Origin: Larimichthys crocea
Lineage: Eukaryota; Chordata; Actinopteri; Sciaenidae
Assembly (NCBI RefSeq): GCF_000972845.2
Contig: NC_040016.1
Span: 24,794,304 to 24,858,303, forward strand
DNA: 64,000 nt
Direction of reading: 5' to 3'
Positions 61,138 to 64,000 of this stretch are shown here, one piece after another. The notes under the pieces were generated by a model that worked only from the letters and a program-made list of their open reading frames with translations, ran no database searches and was not told where the DNA came from. Within the stretch, counting starts at the first letter, position 1. Every line of letters begins with the position of its first letter. A program made the position numbers and the translations under genes.

Positions 61138-61574
61138 CTCTGACCTGCAGACCACCCAGCTGTGGAAACACTCCTACTGCATGTAAAAATAAGTCCGGAG
61201 ATGACGGAGGGAGCGCTCACATCCACCAACACGGAGGAGTTTAAGTACAGCTCGCTCTGCTGCAGCCTCCACTGTGTCTCATGTACTGTACTCGGTACTT
61301 GAGTATATCTAGTACTTTTACTCATAAGGGAGTATTGTAACATCTGGAATACTTCTTCCAGCAGATTGTTTTGATCTCTGATCTCTGGGCTTATCCGTCC
61401 ACCTGACGTCGACTCAACTGTTCTTTGTCAAACGCCGACAGGTTTTTTTTTTTCAGCGAACGTGCTCAAAACAGAAAAAAGCTCTCTCCGACTTCAAGAG
61501 AGTGGAAGAGGCAGAAAAACAAGAGGCAGACACAGTAAATCCTGTGGAAAACAGTGAGAGGCAGTTTCCACAGC

Positions 61575-61620
<46 letters not shown>

Positions 61621-61756
61621 CACTGCAGACTTTGTGCAATAAATCTCAACCTAAACGTGACCTGTTCACTCAGGTGTGTGTGTGTGGGAGCATGGAAAGG
61701 ACAGAGGATAATTTCCCCGTTGTTAACAGAAGCTCTGTGACGTCTGGCCTCTGTGG

Positions 61757-61815
<59 letters not shown>

Positions 61816-64000
61816 CTGCGTGTTGTCAGAGTGTGTTTCTACAAGGCTCTGGCTCGACACCCACGAAAACACAAAAACCTGAAGTCAGGAGCTCCGCGCT
61901 GTCAGAGGTGAGGCACAGTTCAGAGAACACACACTCATTCTCAGATGAACCGAGCGAACACGTCATGTTTGGATCCAAACGTGACAGAAGAGCTGACGAA
62001 GTCTCAGTAATCCTGATTTAATTCTACCGACACAAACAACCAGGCGAGTCCTGATGACAGGGATCTCTTCCAAACACCGCCCGTCAGTCAAACCGCCCGG
62101 GCGGGACTGTGACGTCCCCCCATCTCCTGAAACATCGGCGTCTCGCTGCTCGTGATAATTACACAAATCTGCCTCTTCTGTTTATCCCGACCGAGAACTT
62201 AAAACAAAGTCTGATTATGGTTTTTATCTCCGTGTCAACAAATGTGAGTGAATCGACTCCCCCGAACGACTGTTGGGCGTGTCAGGGTTCCCACACTATC
62301 AGAAAACATCAAATTCAAGGACTTTTTCAAGGACGGTCCAGGCTCACTTCCTTCTAATTTAAGGTCCCGACGCGCCACAGTCTGAGACTCTGGACGACGC
62401 AGCTGCAGAAGATGCATGTCTACTTTCAAAAACTTTCAAGGCTGCTGACATTCCCAAACTTTCAAGGATTCTAAGGATCCGCAGGGACCGTGTTGTGCAT
62501 TCAGAGCCTGATTATTCCTGATTCCTGTGGCACAGCGCTCTATTGTTGTGCTAAACTATTAAAAACACATCAGTGAGTCACACTGCTGCACTGCTGACAT
62601 GTTCCTTCGTTACCACAAACACACACACTGCAGTTTATTTTGAGGCAGACACACACACACACACACACAGATATATTTGCCGGAGCGCCAAATGTGGATT
62701 AATCCACCGCTGAAAATAATCCCAGACGGATTCACGTTTATCTCGTGTTTGAGAAACGTTTGCTGAAGGTGATCAGCTGTTCGAGGGTCACAGAGCGTTC
62801 ACTAAGAATCAAACTCGATTTCTAAAGATTTTCATCTTTAAAGTCGACAGACACTGTCGGCTTCAGTCGCTAAACGCTGAACATCTACTTCTAATTCCCT
62901 GAACACGGCGTGGAGCATGTTTATTACAACCACTCATTAACCTCAGAGCCTCGTTAGCTGCACTTTCTTTAGCCATAAACCAGTCTGTGAGCATTCCCTC
63001 ACACAGGTACTGACGGGCCTCGGGCTGGGTTAAATGAGGAATAAAGCCAGCGCGCATGCTTTCGTAATGACTGCAGGTTTTTCTTGCAGCGTGTGTCGAG
63101 TTCAGTGCAGTCATATAAAAATGCATTACTGATGTTTTAGAGCCGAACAGAACAAGGTCGTTTGGTACTAAAAAGAAATTTAGGAAGACGTGATGAGCGT
63201 TTCTAGGAACCTCCACTCTGTCCATGAAGTCCCTCGTAGATGTTTGCTGGTCATCTTCAGGTGCCAGTAATCGCTTCGTGACGGCACATAAATGCTTCTG
63301 CAGTGAGATTTTCTCATGTGCTTTCTGCTGTTTTCAATCATGACTAATTTCCTGAGGAAAAGGCAGAGCTCCCGCTCGCTCACAGCGGCTGTCCGAATGT
63401 CAACCTGCTGCTTTCAAAAGGATTATTCATCCTCAGAGTCTAGACTGCCTGATGACGGCATCAGTGTCAGACACAGGTAGTTTAAGCTCAGGTGATAAAT
63501 GGGTTCGAGACACGAAGCAGCTGTATGCAAAAAAAAAAAAACACGCCTGGAGATTCAGATGAGAACGTTTGACACATCTAACACTCGCCTCCTTTAAATC
63601 TGTGAAGGCGATTCACACAAACACATTCGATATGTTTGAGCGATATGTCACTGAAATGTGGAGTCAGAGATTCAAACAGTTTTCAGGATTTTGTGGGCGG
63701 TCCTTAAAGGGCGGCTCGATGACACGCTGAGGCCGCCCTGAGCAGAGAGACAGAGATGAATTCATCTCAGCTCAGAGTTTCAGAGTTCTGGAGCTGAGAG
63801 TTCATTTTTACCTGATTCTAATTTCAGAAACTTGTCGATATTTGTAATCATTCACATTTGGCTGGGTTGTTGATAACTCTTTCTTCGTTGGTCTGACGAA
63901 CTCACAACACTTTTATTCAGACTTTAACTCCTCTGTCAGCTCCTCCACCTGCAGAATATTCCCTCTTCTCTCTTTACTCCTCTTTCATCAAACTCCAGAC
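59279..64000. other. mtss upstream intron; microsatellites and old transposon pieces
   Basis: No further I-BAR exon was found on the minus strand. It contains (AC)n at 59682-59721, 61105-61136, 61579-61622 and 61759-61812, and 'aaggtccagtgtgtctacgt' (60214), resembling the repeat at 16.56 kb. A degenerate element starting 'cagggttcccacac' with repeated 'ttcaagga' motifs lies at about 62282-62490. The rest is unremarkable. Confidence 0.55.
62282..62490. mobile_element. hAT-like MITE remnant (CAGGGTTCCC end)
   Basis: It begins CAGGGTTCCCACAC and has internal 'aaattcaaggactttttcaagga' and 'actttcaaggctgctgac…tttcaaggatt', features of a widespread fish non-autonomous hAT family. The right terminus is decayed and no TSD is recognisable. 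Confidence 0.55.

Overview
This window is nuclear DNA from a ray-finned (teleost, probably percomorph-type) fish. The evidence is small-exon genes with GT/AG introns, abundant (CA)n microsatellites, tRNA-derived SINEs, L2-like LINE tails ending in 'attaataaagt', short hAT-type elements, and proteins that read as vertebrate orthologs. I see no prokaryotic, viral, CRISPR or rRNA feature. There is one sequence gap (30 N, 12864-12893).

Layout. (1) 234-14051, minus strand: the 5' half of stk4 (MST1 Hippo kinase), five coding exons; its 3' half lies off the left edge. Its 9.7 kb first intron is full of repeats and contains a large inverted repeat: a noisy second copy of the stk4 promoter and exon 1 (about 9480-12600) facing the intact one (about 12945-15245) across the N gap. 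This is probably an assembly artefact. (2) 17420-18074, minus: cox6c, with a likely untranslated first exon at 20982. (3) 25301-26253, plus: a four-exon gene resembling SPMIP1 (ATP6V1FNB), a sperm-axoneme microtubule inner protein; it is the only clear plus-strand gene. (4) 27672-41840, minus: three complement C1q subunit genes, read in transcription order as c1qa (39829-41840), c1qc (32846-34368) and c1qb (27672-29782). This is the mammalian A-C-B order, but each globular domain is split by introns. (5) 45565-46959, minus: an intronless-coding TRIM35/39-like RING/B-box/coiled-coil/PRY-SPRY gene. (6) 52609-59278, minus: the 3' part of an MTSS1/MTSS2-like I-BAR and WH2 actin regulator, with a very large polyglutamine tract and a newly inferred in-frame cassette exon; its 5' exons lie off the right edge.

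Functionally, the three C1q genes together would give the A, B and C chains of the classical-complement recognition molecule. The other genes (Hippo kinase, respiratory-chain subunit, axonemal protein, TRIM ligase, membrane-curvature protein) are unrelated neighbours. The most interesting observations are the foldback around stk4 exon 1, the C1q intron mosaic and lost c1qb disulfide, simple repeats abutting nearly every visible mtss splice donor, the mtss cassette exon, and nested transposons dated by intact target-site duplications. All gene models are read by eye from sequence; exon borders rest on GT/AG sites, phase continuity and protein similarity recalled from known families.
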